This document shows, piece after piece, positions 8,785 to 17,307 of a stretch of 43,755 nt of DNA. How positions within the stretch are numbered: position 1 is the stretch's first letter; every line of letters starts with the position of its first letter. The notes below the pieces were generated by a model. That model was not told the DNA's origin, searched no databases, and worked only from the letters and a program-made list of their open reading frames with translations. The DNA is from Ruminococcaceae bacterium UBA6413 (GTDB lineage: Bacteria > Bacillota > Clostridia > Oscillospirales > Ruminococcaceae). Location: the NCBI GenBank assembly GCA_002437415.1, contig DJPL01000016.1, positions 3,602-47,356 on the forward strand, given 5' to 3'. The position numbers and the translations under genes were made by a program.

Positions 8785-10851
8785 TTACATCGCTATATTG
8801 CCTATAGCCTGTATCTGCGCCGTGTTGTCTATCTCGCTGTAGGACAGCACCGTTATATTGGGTATAAACTGGTCTATCAGTTTTTTGAAGTATATACGCA
8901 CTATCGGAGAAGTAAGTATAATAACGTTCGGTATAACGTCCTTTACCTTGTCTATCTCTCCGCTTGTAATATTGACGATCTTCTGTATAAGGTCAGGGTC
9001 CATCGCAAGATAGCTTCCTGCGTCCGACTTCTTGACGCTTGCGACTATCGTATCCTCTACCTTCGGATCAACTGTGATGACTCTCAGCGAGTTAGCCTCT
9101 GCAAAGCGTCTTGTTATGGTGCGCTTGAGCGCCTGTCTTACATACTCTGTTACAATATCGATATCCTTAAGCGCACCCGCATGGTCGCCGAGCGTTTCGA
9201 GTATAGTTTCCATATCCCTTATCGGTACGCCCTCACGCAGTAGCAGGCAAAGCACCTTTTCGAGATAACCGAGCGAAATAGTACCGGGTATAAGGTCGTC
9301 GATAAGTGTCGGGTTGGTCTGCTTTATGTTGTCCACCATCGTCTTTACGTCCTGACGCGACAAAAGCTCACTGCAATGCTGTTTGATAACCTCCGACAGG
9401 TGAGTGATCATTACCGAAACAGGATCAATAAGCGTATAACCCGCTACGTCCGCCATTACCTTCTTGTCCGCACTTATCCACTTTGCGGGAATGCCGAACG
9501 CAGGCTCAACAGTGTCTATACCGTCAACAGGACTTACAACATCGCCGTTGTCAAGCGCTAAGTAGTGGTCGGAGAGAATTTCTCCTCGTGCTACCTCTTC
9601 GCCCTTTATCTTGATAACATACTGGTTTGGGTTTATCTCGGGGTTGTCCGTCATTCGCACAGACGGGATTACCATACCCATATCCATCGCAAACTGCTTA
9701 CGGAACATTACCACACGGTCAATAAAGTGACCGCCGCTCTTTTCGTCAACAAGATGTAAAAGGCTGTAGCCGAACTCCATCTCTATCTGCTCTACATTCA
9801 GCAGCTTGAATACGTTGTCGATATCTCTGTAATAGTCGTTGTCCGAGGTCGGCTGATCCTGCATTTTGGCAATGCTCTCGCGCTCTGCCTGAGCGGCAAG
9901 AGCCGCCTCTCTCTTCGCCTTTGATTTTGACAATCTCCAGCCGAATATAAACAATGCCGCGCCAACGCCGAGCAGTATCAGCTTCGGGAAGCCGGGGATA
10001 ACCATAAGAGCGGCAATGACAATGCCGGCGATCATCATTACGTTAGGCTGTGCCGTAAACTGGCGCTTGATATCCGCATTGAAGCTGTCTGTACTTGCCG
10101 CACGGGTAACGACCATACCTGTTGCAACAGAGATCATAAGTGCGGGTATCTGTGAGCAAAGACCGTCACCGACAGTAGCCAGCGAATAGGTGGAAAGCAC
10201 GGTATTAATATCCTGTCCGTGCATCATACCGAGCACCGCGCCGCCGATAAGGTTTATAAGCGCCGTGATTATTGAAATTATCGCGTCGCCCTTTACGAAC
10301 TTGGTAGCACCGTCCATAGCGCCGAAGAAGTCACTTTCACGCTGTACCTCCGCACGGCGTATCTTTGCCTCTTCATCGGTGATAGCGCCTGTATTCAGGT
10401 CTGCGTCGATAGCCATCTGCTTACCGGGCATAGCGTCCAGGGTAAATCTTGCGGCAACCTCGGATACACGCTCAGAGCCCTTGGTGATAACAAGGAAGTT
10501 TACTATTACTATGATTATGAATATGATAAATCCGACAATAGCGTCACCGCCCATTACGAATTCACCGAAGGTCTTTACGACCTCGCCCGCATAGCCGTTT
10601 GAGAGTATTCCTCGTGTAGTCGATACGTTCAGCGACAGTCGGAAAACCGTTGTCAGAAGAAGTATAGTCGGGAATATCGAAAATTCAAGCGCCTTTTTTA
10701 TGTACATTGTCATAAGGAGTATGACAAGGGATAATCCTATATTTATTATCAGAAGAAAATCCAGTACCGGAGTCGGCAGAGGAATGATAATTGCAAGCAC
10801 GATAAAAATAACGAATACCGCAAAAACATTCGTCATCATCTTTTTGATCAT
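8785..10851 (-). CDS. flhA: Flagellar type III export gate protein FlhA
   Basis: FlhA is the large export-gate subunit that uses proton flow and docks chaperone-substrate complexes. The protein is about 688 residues, the usual length. The N-terminal ~310 residues are membrane-spanning, with the conserved cytoplasmic loop AARFTLDAMPGKQMAIDADL and IRRAEVQRESDFFGAMDGA. The C-terminal ~350 residues form the soluble substrate-docking domain (REGVPIRDMETILETLGDHA). I place the start at the ATG 10851-10849, eight bases after AAGGAG; the GTG two codons upstream (10857) is too close to that site. The preceding 244-bp gap carries a dispersed repeat. Confidence 0.95.
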   Translation of the reverse strand: MIKKMMTNVFAVFVIFIVLAIIIPLPTPVLDFLLIINIGLSLVILLMTMYIKKALEFSIFPTILLLTTVFRLSLNVSTTRGILSNGYAGEVVKTFGEFVMGGDAIVGFIIFIIIVIVNFLVITKGSERVSEVAARFTLDAMPGKQMAIDADLNTGAITDEEAKIRRAEVQRESDFFGAMDGATKFVKGDAIISIITALINLIGGAVLGMMHGQDINTVLSTYSLATVGDGLCSQIPALMISVATGMVVTRAASTDSFNADIKRQFTAQPNVMMIAGIVIAALMVIPGFPKLILLGVGAALFIFGWRLSKSKAKREAALAAQAERESIAKMQDQPTSDNDYYRDIDNVFKLLNVEQIEMEFGYSLLHLVDEKSGGHFIDRVVMFRKQFAMDMGMVIPSVRMTDNPEINPNQYVIKIKGEEVARGEILSDHYLALDNGDVVSPVDGIDTVEPAFGIPAKWISADKKVMADVAGYTLIDPVSVMITHLSEVIKQHCSELLSRQDVKTMVDNIKQTNPTLIDDLIPGTISLGYLEKVLCLLLREGVPIRDMETILETLGDHAGALKDIDIVTEYVRQALKRTITRRFAEANSLRVITVDPKVEDTIVASVKKSDAGSYLAMDPDLIQKIVNITSGEIDKVKDVIPNVIILTSPIVRIYFKKLIDQFIPNITVLSYSEIDNTAQIQAIGNIAM

Positions 10852-10884
10852 TCGCACCGCTCCTTTCCTTGTTTTTCTCTGTCC

Positions 10885-10909
10885 CGGACTTAAATTTGTC
10901 CGTTTTTTT
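10885..10909 (+). terminator. Plus-strand terminator-like hairpin upstream of flhA
   Basis: A stem of five pairs (10885-10889 with 10898-10902) is followed by seven T on the plus strand. No plus-strand gene ends here, so it may be a remnant carried by the intergenic repeat region, or may act only as a leader structure for flhA. Confidence 0.3.
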
Positions 10910-11019
10910 ATAATCTATCCGTGAGAACTTTTATAACCTCTCCGACTTTTCGTACCGGCAAAGCTTGCTCTGCACGTTGCACCGATATCAAGTCTTCAGA
11001 ACAGCAAACTATCTACGGC

Positions 11020-11097
11020 TCACACCCACGCCTTTTTAATAACCGCCGCAGGCGAACCACAATTATTCATTATTCATCATTCATTATTCATCAAAAC
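11020..11097. repeat. Dispersed intergenic repeat, copy 1 (flhB/flhA gap)
   Basis: A block beginning CACCCACGCCTTTT at 11022, continuing through CGCCGCAGGC and ending in tandem ATTCATTATTCATCATTC units. The same blocks, in the same order and orientation, occur at 19822-20022 in the flgE/flbD gap, where about 140 extra bases separate them. It interrupts the flagellar gene string without encoding anything I recognise. Confidence 0.75.
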
Positions 11098-11101
11098 TTG
11101 C

Positions 11102-12175
11102 CTACTGCCTCGGTGGCAACGTTTTATGCTGTTCCTCATAAACCATTGCCAGCACCTCAGCCACCGCAGTGTAAAATTCCCTTGGGATTTCCTGCCCGAT
11201 ATCCACCGCCTCATAAAGTCCTCTTGCGAGCGGACGGTTCTCGGTGATATATACATTATGCTCTTCAGCCACTGCGACGATCCTCAGCGCCAGTGCGTCA
11301 GTACCCTTTGCCACAACAACAGGCGCTTTGTAAGCCACCTTCCTGTCGTATTTCAGCGCTACCGCATAGTGAGTAGGGTTACGGACAACCACATCGGCAG
11401 ACGGCACTTCCTGCATCATACGTTGCTGTGCCATTTCCTGCTGTTTGCGTTTTATCTTGCCCTTTATCTGCGGGTCGCCTTCGAGCTGCTTATATTCATC
11501 TTTTACTTCCTGCTTCGACATCTTGAGCTTTTTCTCAAACGACCACCACTGGAAAACGTAGTCCGCCGCCGCCACGAACACAAGCATTATAAATATCGTG
11601 ACGATCATACTCATAGACGTTTCACTGATATACGCAACTATCTTTATGACATCGGTATCTATCAGCTTCTTGAACTCGTTTATCCTGTCCATTACCTGAA
11701 AGTACAGGATAGCGACTACAACTATTATTTCAATAAGTCCCTTTACAAGTCCCACAAGCGCCTGCATAGAGAACAACCGCTTGATACCCGTAAACGGATT
11801 TAACCTGCTGAATTTCGGCTTCATCGACTGCATACTGAACAGTCCTCTTGTCTGTACGATTACAGGAAGTATGCTGAGCACAACTCCCACCGCCAGTATC
11901 GGACCTACAGTACATACGCATATTATAGCCACTTTCCAAAATACGTTCATGGCAAATTCGATCGTGTCGCCCGTCTGGTCAACAGATGACATCGACTGCT
12001 CCATGAAGTTTAAAAGCATCTGGAACATATAGTTTCCGAATATCGCAAGAAATGCGAATATTCCCACCACGAAAACTGCGACCGCAACTTCCTTGCTTTG
12101 CAGTACCTCGCCCTTTTTTCTGGTATCCTTACGCTTTTTCGGGGTGGCTTTTTCGGTTTTTTCTTCGCCTGCCAT
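11102..12175 (-). CDS. flhB: Flagellar export switch protein FlhB
   Basis: FlhB sits in the export gate and switches export from rod/hook to filament substrates after self-cleavage. The 357-residue protein starts with the charged EEKTEKATPKKRKDTRKKGE segment, has four hydrophobic helices (about 30-55, 80-105, 140-165, 185-210), then the cytoplasmic domain with the self-cleavage motif NPTH (266-269) in VVVRNPTHYAVALKYD and the conserved ENRPLARGLYE. The start ATG is preceded by AAGGAGG. FlhB is a separate polypeptide and is not fused to FliR, as it is in some Clostridium. Confidence 0.97.
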   Translation of the reverse strand: MAGEEKTEKATPKKRKDTRKKGEVLQSKEVAVAVFVVGIFAFLAIFGNYMFQMLLNFMEQSMSSVDQTGDTIEFAMNVFWKVAIICVCTVGPILAVGVVLSILPVIVQTRGLFSMQSMKPKFSRLNPFTGIKRLFSMQALVGLVKGLIEIIVVVAILYFQVMDRINEFKKLIDTDVIKIVAYISETSMSMIVTIFIMLVFVAAADYVFQWWSFEKKLKMSKQEVKDEYKQLEGDPQIKGKIKRKQQEMAQQRMMQEVPSADVVVRNPTHYAVALKYDRKVAYKAPVVVAKGTDALALRIVAVAEEHNVYITENRPLARGLYEAVDIGQEIPREFYTAVAEVLAMVYEEQHKTLPPRQ

Positions 12176-12184
12176 TTGCCCTCC

Positions 12185-12973
12185 TTAAGCGCCCATCATA
12201 CCTAGCAGTCCGTACAGGTTCTGCCACATATAGCCCATCAGCTGTTCGATGAAGTCCGACATAGGCTGTGCCATTATCAGCACCGCCGCAAGACCTATAA
12301 GCACCTTGAGCTGAATGTTCAGCGCAAATATGTGTATTGTCGGCACGGCTTTCATCAGTACGCCGAGGCATATTTCGGTAATGAACTCGATAGCCAGTAT
12401 CGGTGCGGCAAACTTGACGGCAAGCGTCAGCACCGTTGAAAAGTACGTTACCAGCGCCCACGGCACGTCCGCCGTAAATCCCGAAAAGCCTATCGGCATT
12501 GTTTCATACGATATATGAAACAGCTTTATATACGATAAGTGCCCATTTGTAAGAAAGAAATACAGAATGAACATATAGTAATAAACATTTGCAAACAGCG
12601 GCATAGATACGCCCGTTACAGGGTCCATAGTCCTCGCCATCGAAAGCCCCGTCTGATAGTCGATAAGCTCACCTGCGGAGATAGTGACCGTAAGTATGAG
12701 GTTTACCATAAAGCCGAGTATCAGTCCCAGCCCTATTTCCTTGAACATATCGAACAGCATCATAAATATGCCTGTCGGCTCATATCGGACTTCTCCCATA
12801 GAGGCGGCAAAAAGCACGGCGAGTGCTATCGTCGTGCCCGCTCTCAGTCTTACAGGAAAATTTGAACGGTTGAAAATCGGATTGAAGCTGAATATCCCCG
12901 ACACCCTGCACATTATCAGCAGAAAGCCGAGAAAGTTATTCACTATCATATCCCATACGTCACTCAGCGTCAT
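12185..12973 (-). CDS. fliR: Flagellar export gate protein FliR
   Basis: FliR is an integral membrane subunit of the FliPQR export channel. The 262 residues are almost all hydrophobic helices, with the family segments NPIFNRSNFPVRLRAGTTIA, GLILGFMVNLILT, AGELIDYQTGLSMARTMDP and FITEICLGVLMKAVPTIHIF. The start ATG overlaps the fliQ stop (ATGA), so the two are translationally coupled. flhB follows after 9 bp. Confidence 0.96.
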   Translation of the reverse strand: MTLSDVWDMIVNNFLGFLLIMCRVSGIFSFNPIFNRSNFPVRLRAGTTIALAVLFAASMGEVRYEPTGIFMMLFDMFKEIGLGLILGFMVNLILTVTISAGELIDYQTGLSMARTMDPVTGVSMPLFANVYYYMFILYFFLTNGHLSYIKLFHISYETMPIGFSGFTADVPWALVTYFSTVLTLAVKFAAPILAIEFITEICLGVLMKAVPTIHIFALNIQLKVLIGLAAVLIMAQPMSDFIEQLMGYMWQNLYGLLGMMGA

Positions 12974-13242
12974 GTTACACCGACCGTCGCCATAAGCTCA
13001 AATATGTAGTTGAAGAACTCTATACAGCTGTTCATCATCCACGGACCGAAAAGGAGCAATACTATAGCCACTACTATGGCTTTCGGCGCAAACGAGAGCG
13101 TCTGCTCGTGCACCTGCGTTGCCGCCTGCAATATCGCTATTATAAGTCCTATCACAACTGCGGCTATCAAAACAGGGAGTCCCAATTTAAGCGCAAGAAC
13201 AAGTGCGGCGGTAAAGACCTCCATTGCTATATCCTGTGTCAA
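12970..13242 (-). CDS. fliQ: Flagellar export gate protein FliQ
   Basis: A 90-residue protein with two transmembrane helices, the usual size for FliQ. Typical segments are LGLPVLIAAVVIGLIIAILQ, ATQVHEQTLSFAPK and GPWMMNSCIEFF. The start is a TTG (13242-13240) set by GGGAGGG seven bases upstream. It lies 29 bp after fliP and overlaps fliR by 4 bp. Confidence 0.95.
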   Translation of the reverse strand: MTQDIAMEVFTAALVLALKLGLPVLIAAVVIGLIIAILQAATQVHEQTLSFAPKAIVVAIVLLLFGPWMMNSCIEFFNYIFELMATVGVT

Positions 13243-13271
13243 ATCAAGCCCTCCCTTCCAGGATCATTAAG

Positions 13272-14201
13272 CTACAAATTATACGAGTTTACTATCGTTC
13301 CGACCATCAGCTGCCAGCCGTCAACCAATACGAAAAGTATTATCTTGAACGGCAGTGATATCATAGCGGGCGGCAACATCATCATACCCATTGCCATAAG
13401 CGTTGACGATACAACAAGGTCAATTACAAGGAACGGTATGAATATTAAAAAGCCCATCTGGAACGCACGTTTCAGCTCGCTTACTATAAAAGCGGGAATG
13501 ACTGTTTCAAAGCCAAGCTTCTCGCTGTAGTTTTCAAGTGTTATATTGTCTGTCGCACCATCGGTAATATCGCTCATGCTCTGACCCTTAAGGTCAAGGA
13601 AGAACTGCATATCATCGTTTGTCGTCTGCTTTAACATGAAAGTCTTGAGCGGCTTTCCCGCCGCGTCCATAGCCTCTTCCATTGTTATTTCACCCGCCGC
13701 ATACGGCTGATATGCCGTTTCGTTTATCTCGGAGAAAACAGGCCACATTATGAATATCGTCAGGAACAGCGACAGTCCCGTAAGTACCATATTAGGCGGC
13801 GTGGACTGCGTCTGCATTGCCGTTCTTAAAAAGCTGAAGCAGATTATTATTCTCGCAAACGATGTCATCATCACGAGAAGTGACGGCGCAAGCGACAGCA
13901 CCGTTACAAGCAGTATTACTTCGAGCGACTGCGAGCCGTCAACACCGATAAGATCCTTCATTACCGAAGAGTCCGCCGACTCGGCGCCCGTACCCGTAGA
14001 TACCGCGTCCGAAGCCGTACCGGTTATGCCCGATGTCGCACCCGCATTACCCGCGGCATTATTATCCGCCGCAAATGCGGTAACACTGCATAGTACCCCG
14101 ATAAGCGCGACACATACCGTTAAAGACACGATAAAGCGGACAAAGATCCGCTTGTTGTCGATAAACATTTTTTTAAGTGCAAGACCAAAAGCTTTTGTCA
14201 T
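13272..14201 (-). CDS. fliP: Flagellar export gate protein FliP with N-terminal extension
   Basis: FliP is the main subunit of the export pore. The C-terminal ~220 residues hold the family core: LEVILLVTVLSLAPSLLVMM, TSFARIIICFSFLR, TPPNMVLTGLSLFLT, RAFQMGFLIFIPFLVIDLVV and MMMLPPAMISLPFK. At 309 residues it is longer than most FliP. The extra N-terminus is a signal-like helix (about 20-45, ending TAFAA) followed by an Ala/Gly/Ser/Thr-rich stretch (about 46-80). Many FliP have a cleavable signal peptide; the low-complexity insert is the odd part. The start ATG overlaps the fliO stop (ATGA). Confidence 0.95.
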   Translation of the reverse strand: MTKAFGLALKKMFIDNKRIFVRFIVSLTVCVALIGVLCSVTAFAADNNAAGNAGATSGITGTASDAVSTGTGAESADSSVMKDLIGVDGSQSLEVILLVTVLSLAPSLLVMMTSFARIIICFSFLRTAMQTQSTPPNMVLTGLSLFLTIFIMWPVFSEINETAYQPYAAGEITMEEAMDAAGKPLKTFMLKQTTNDDMQFFLDLKGQSMSDITDGATDNITLENYSEKLGFETVIPAFIVSELKRAFQMGFLIFIPFLVIDLVVSSTLMAMGMMMLPPAMISLPFKIILFVLVDGWQLMVGTIVNSYNL

Positions 14202-14668
14202 TTCGACTCCGTGTTCCTCTCATCAGAATTTTCGTTATCGGTATTTTCGCTGTCATCGGTTTTGTGAACGCCCGGAAGATTATCCGCGTCGGCACTTTCG
14301 CCGCCGTTTTTCTTTCCGCGCATATTTTTTATATTCTTGGCAAGAGCATCGCTGAACGCCGCAAAAAAGCCGTCCTGCTGTGCCTCGCCCTCGGGATAGA
14401 GCTGCGACAGATACTCCTCCTCCGTAAGCGGAAGATCCTCTATCTTATCTATCCTGCCGGCGGTAACTCCGAGCACCATACACTTTCCCGCCACGCTTAC
14501 GACAACTACCGATTTTTCGCCGCCGAGCGAGGCGCGGTCAAGAACCTTGAGCCGTTTTCCGCCTGTTGTAAGTATTCCTTTGTTTACCTTTCTCAGTACC
14601 CAGAAGAACAGAAATATCAGCGCAATTACGCCGACAAGCGCACATACAAACTGAACAACCGGAGGCAT
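14198..14668 (-). CDS. fliO: Flagellar biosynthesis protein FliO/FliZ
   Basis: FliO is a bitopic membrane protein that helps assemble the FliP ring. This 156-residue protein has an N-terminal transmembrane helix (about 3-24), followed by the FliO-type soluble motif GKRLKVLDRASLGGEKSVVVVSVAG cut here into two parts: GKRLKVLDRASLGGEK and SVVVVSVAGK. A charged, Asp/Asn/Glu-rich tail follows. It overlaps cheY by one base (TGATG) and fliP by four. Confidence 0.88.
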   Translation of the reverse strand: MPPVVQFVCALVGVIALIFLFFWVLRKVNKGILTTGGKRLKVLDRASLGGEKSVVVVSVAGKCMVLGVTAGRIDKIEDLPLTEEEYLSQLYPEGEAQQDGFFAAFSDALAKNIKNMRGKKNGGESADADNLPGVHKTDDSENTDNENSDERNTESK

Positions 14669-15030
14669 CAGTCAAGTATCTTCTTAACAGTCTGGAGTAT
14701 TCTCTCAGCCTTGAACGGCTTTACGATGAAGTCCAGAGCACCGAGCTTGATAGCCTCGACAACCATAGCCTCCTGACCCATAGCACTGCACATTACGACC
14801 TTCGCGCCTGCGTCCATAGCCTTGATCTCCTTGAGCGCCTCGATACCTGTCTTGTTGGGCATTGTTATGTCCATGATAACAAGGTCGGGCTTTTCTGCGG
14901 CATATGTAGATACGGCGATCTCGCCGTCAGCCGCCTCAAGAATGTTTGTGTAGCCGTTTGTCGTCAGTGTGTTGCGGATAAGCATACGCATAAATGCCGC
15001 ATCGTCTACAAGTAATATCTTCTTGTCCAT
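14668..15030 (-). CDS. cheY: Chemotaxis response regulator CheY
   Basis: This single-domain receiver carries the phosphate from CheA to the motor switch. All key residues are present in its 120 amino acids: acidic pocket D9/D10, phospho-acceptor D54 (DLVIMDITMP), S82 and K104 (FIVKPF). It lies between fliY and fliO, its usual place in Clostridium and Bacillus, and the product should bind the N-terminal peptide of FliM and be dephosphorylated by FliY and CheC. Confidence 0.97.
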   Translation of the reverse strand: MDKKILLVDDAAFMRMLIRNTLTTNGYTNILEAADGEIAVSTYAAEKPDLVIMDITMPNKTGIEALKEIKAMDAGAKVVMCSAMGQEAMVVEAIKLGALDFIVKPFKAERILQTVKKILD

Positions 15031-15071
15031 AAGTGTAAGGTTTCCTTTCGTATCCCTGTTATATTTTAATG

Positions 15072-16283
15072 TTATTCACCTTTGCCAAGGCTATCCATAA
15101 ATTTCGATTTTACGATCTCCGTTATTCTTACGGCGAAGTTATCATCGATAACCACAACGTCGCCTCTTGCAATGAGGTTTCCGTTTACCATAACGTCGAC
15201 CGGCGCGCCCGCCTGTCTTTCAAGCTCGATTATAGTACCCTGCGAGAACTCAAGTATATCCTTGATCTTCTTCTTTGTCGAGCCTATCTCAACCGATATC
15301 TGAAGCGGTACGTCCATAAGGAGCTGTAAATTTTCCTTCTGCTCTGTGCCGAGCGGCGCTTCAAAGCTCTCAAACTGCGCAAGCTGAGCGTTGCGGTAGT
15401 TGACCGCAGGCTGAGGCTGCATCATAGGCTGTACCGGCTGACCGTACATTGCCGGATTCGGCTGACCCTGATATCCGTAGTAGCCCTGCTGTGCATACAT
15501 ATCCGGCATCGGCTGAGGCGCAGGCATAGGAGCGACCTGTTGTACAGGTGCGGGCTGTGCCGCCTGCATTGCCGGCTGAGGTGCCGGAGCTACCGGAGCC
15601 GTCTGCTGGACGGAAGCCGTCTGCTGAACAGGTGCCGGTGCAGGTGCGGGAGCGGGTGCAGGTTCAGGCTCAGGCTCGGGTGTTGCCCCGCCGAGAACTC
15701 TGTCTGCAAGCGTTGCCGCAAGGTCGATATCGAGAACCGATATGAACTCAGACTTTATTACGCCGTCAATGGTAAGGTCGAAATTGATAGCGGCGATCAT
15801 ATCCGTCTGCTCATAGCTTTGCAGATCCGCAATGTTGACCTCGCTGAGTATAAACGGTGTCGGCGTTGAAATATCAATGCTCATTCCGAGGAAATCCGCA
15901 AGAGCCGTGGACGATGCGCCCATCATCTGGTTCATAACCTCGCTTACCGCGCTTATATTCAGCTCGTCAAACTCAAAATCCGGTGATATAACAGGAGGCT
16001 TACCCATCAGCTGATTAAGTATCAGCTGTACGTCGTCCTGCTTTAATATCATCAGGTTAGAGCCCGAAAGTCCCTTGATATATTCGATTTTTACACATAT
16101 AGCCGGTTCTAAGCGGGCGTAGTTCAGCTTTGAAGCCTGCACAACACTTACCTTCGGCGTAGTGATCCACACTTTTGCGTTGAGCAGCTCGGACACGGCA
16201 GTTGCCGCACTTCCCATACTGATATTCATTATCTCGCCGATAGCATCAAGCTGCATCTCCGACAGAGTGGTCAGTTTTCCCAT
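15072..16283 (-). CDS. fliY: Flagellar motor switch phosphatase FliY (FliN C-terminal domain)
   Basis: FliY combines a CheC-type CheY-P phosphatase with the FliN switch domain. The 403-residue protein has two ExxN helices: AIGEIMNISMGSAATAV (E17, N20) and ISAVSEVMNQMMGASSTAL. After residue ~210 comes a long linker rich in Pro, Ala and Gln (about 210-310; PEPEPAPAPAPAP, repeated QQTA). The C-terminal FliN (SpoA) domain follows (about 325-400; LLMDVPLQISVEIGSTKKKI, VDVMVNGNLIARGDVVVI, FAVRITEI). This architecture is usual in Firmicutes; the linker is long. Confidence 0.95.
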   Translation of the reverse strand: MGKLTTLSEMQLDAIGEIMNISMGSAATAVSELLNAKVWITTPKVSVVQASKLNYARLEPAICVKIEYIKGLSGSNLMILKQDDVQLILNQLMGKPPVISPDFEFDELNISAVSEVMNQMMGASSTALADFLGMSIDISTPTPFILSEVNIADLQSYEQTDMIAAINFDLTIDGVIKSEFISVLDIDLAATLADRVLGGATPEPEPEPAPAPAPAPAPVQQTASVQQTAPVAPAPQPAMQAAQPAPVQQVAPMPAPQPMPDMYAQQGYYGYQGQPNPAMYGQPVQPMMQPQPAVNYRNAQLAQFESFEAPLGTEQKENLQLLMDVPLQISVEIGSTKKKIKDILEFSQGTIIELERQAGAPVDVMVNGNLIARGDVVVIDDNFAVRITEIVKSKFMDSLGKGE

Positions 16284-16293
16284 TTGCCTTACC

Positions 16294-17286
16294 TCAATTC
16301 TTTAGTATATTGTCGATCCTGAACGCTTTTTTGCCATTCAGTGTACCGAGTTTTCCGTCAAACCAGCAGCTGCTTCCCACCTTAAGCTGTAGGTTTTCGG
16401 TTATCGGCTTATTCAGCGGTATTATATCATTTACCTGTAAATTCAGCACATCGCGGAGCGTCAGCATCGTATCATCAAGCACCGCCGTAACGGTAAGCTC
16501 AGACTGGGAAAGAGTAGACATAAGGCTTTCCTTGCGCTCTGTTTCCTTTGTCGGACTGGCCGCTCTTTTTCCCGAGCTGAACTTAGCCGAAAATTTCTTC
16601 ATTATCTGATCCATAGTAATAGCGGACATACAGAACGATACTACGGATTTAGAATCGTTTATGGTGACCTCCATAGCGACGATTATCATTGTTTCGTCGG
16701 CATCTGCGGCAGAGATGACCCTTGAGTTCGTTTCTATCGAGTCGAGCTTCGGTCTTGTTTCCACATAGCCGTCCCATGCCTCTGTCATAAGGGAGGTAAA
16801 GCGCTCCACTATGCCGCGCATTACGTTTATCTCGATCTCTGTGAAGTCGCGGTCAGCGTCTTCATAAGCACCCTTACCGCCGAGCATTCGGTCTATCATA
16901 GTAAAGGTGAGCGAGTTTGAAAGCTGCAATACCGCATTGCTTTCCTCAATATCATCATCCTCAATACCAAGGTCAACTATACCCATTATCGTGTAATCCG
17001 GCAGGGCATTGCTGAACTCAAAATATTTCTGCTCTTCTATGCTTGCAAGCGAAACCTTACAGTACAATCTCAGCAGTCCCGTTATGTAAGAAGAAAGATG
17101 CCTTGAGTAGTTCTCAAATATTCTTTCGAGTATTTTTATCTGCTCTTTGGTAAACTTCTTCGGCGTACGGAAGTCGTACTCCTTGATCTCGTCTTTATCT
17201 TCGTGCGTGTCAAGCGGAACAGAGTCTCCCGCGAGCACGCTTGACAGCATGGCGTCTATCTGTTCTTGTGTGAGGGTGTCAGCCAA
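16294..17286 (-). CDS. fliM: Flagellar motor switch protein FliM
   Basis: FliM forms the C-ring and binds CheY-P. The 330-residue protein opens with the CheY-binding peptide TLTQEQIDAMLSSV (compare LSQxEIDALL), continues with the middle domain (YDFRTPKKFTKEQIKILERI, VDLGIEDDDIEESNAVLQ, MIDRMLGGKGA) and ends in a SpoA/FliN-like domain (LRDVLNLQVNDIIPLNKPI). The start is a TTG (17286-17284) set by GGAGG eight bases upstream. It follows motB by 21 bp. fliL, normally just before fliM, is absent. Confidence 0.96.
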   Translation of the reverse strand: MADTLTQEQIDAMLSSVLAGDSVPLDTHEDKDEIKEYDFRTPKKFTKEQIKILERIFENYSRHLSSYITGLLRLYCKVSLASIEEQKYFEFSNALPDYTIMGIVDLGIEDDDIEESNAVLQLSNSLTFTMIDRMLGGKGAYEDADRDFTEIEINVMRGIVERFTSLMTEAWDGYVETRPKLDSIETNSRVISAADADETMIIVAMEVTINDSKSVVSFCMSAITMDQIMKKFSAKFSSGKRAASPTKETERKESLMSTLSQSELTVTAVLDDTMLTLRDVLNLQVNDIIPLNKPITENLQLKVGSSCWFDGKLGTLNGKKAFRIDNILKN

Positions 17287-17307
17287 AAAGTCGCCCTCCT
17301 TTCTTGG

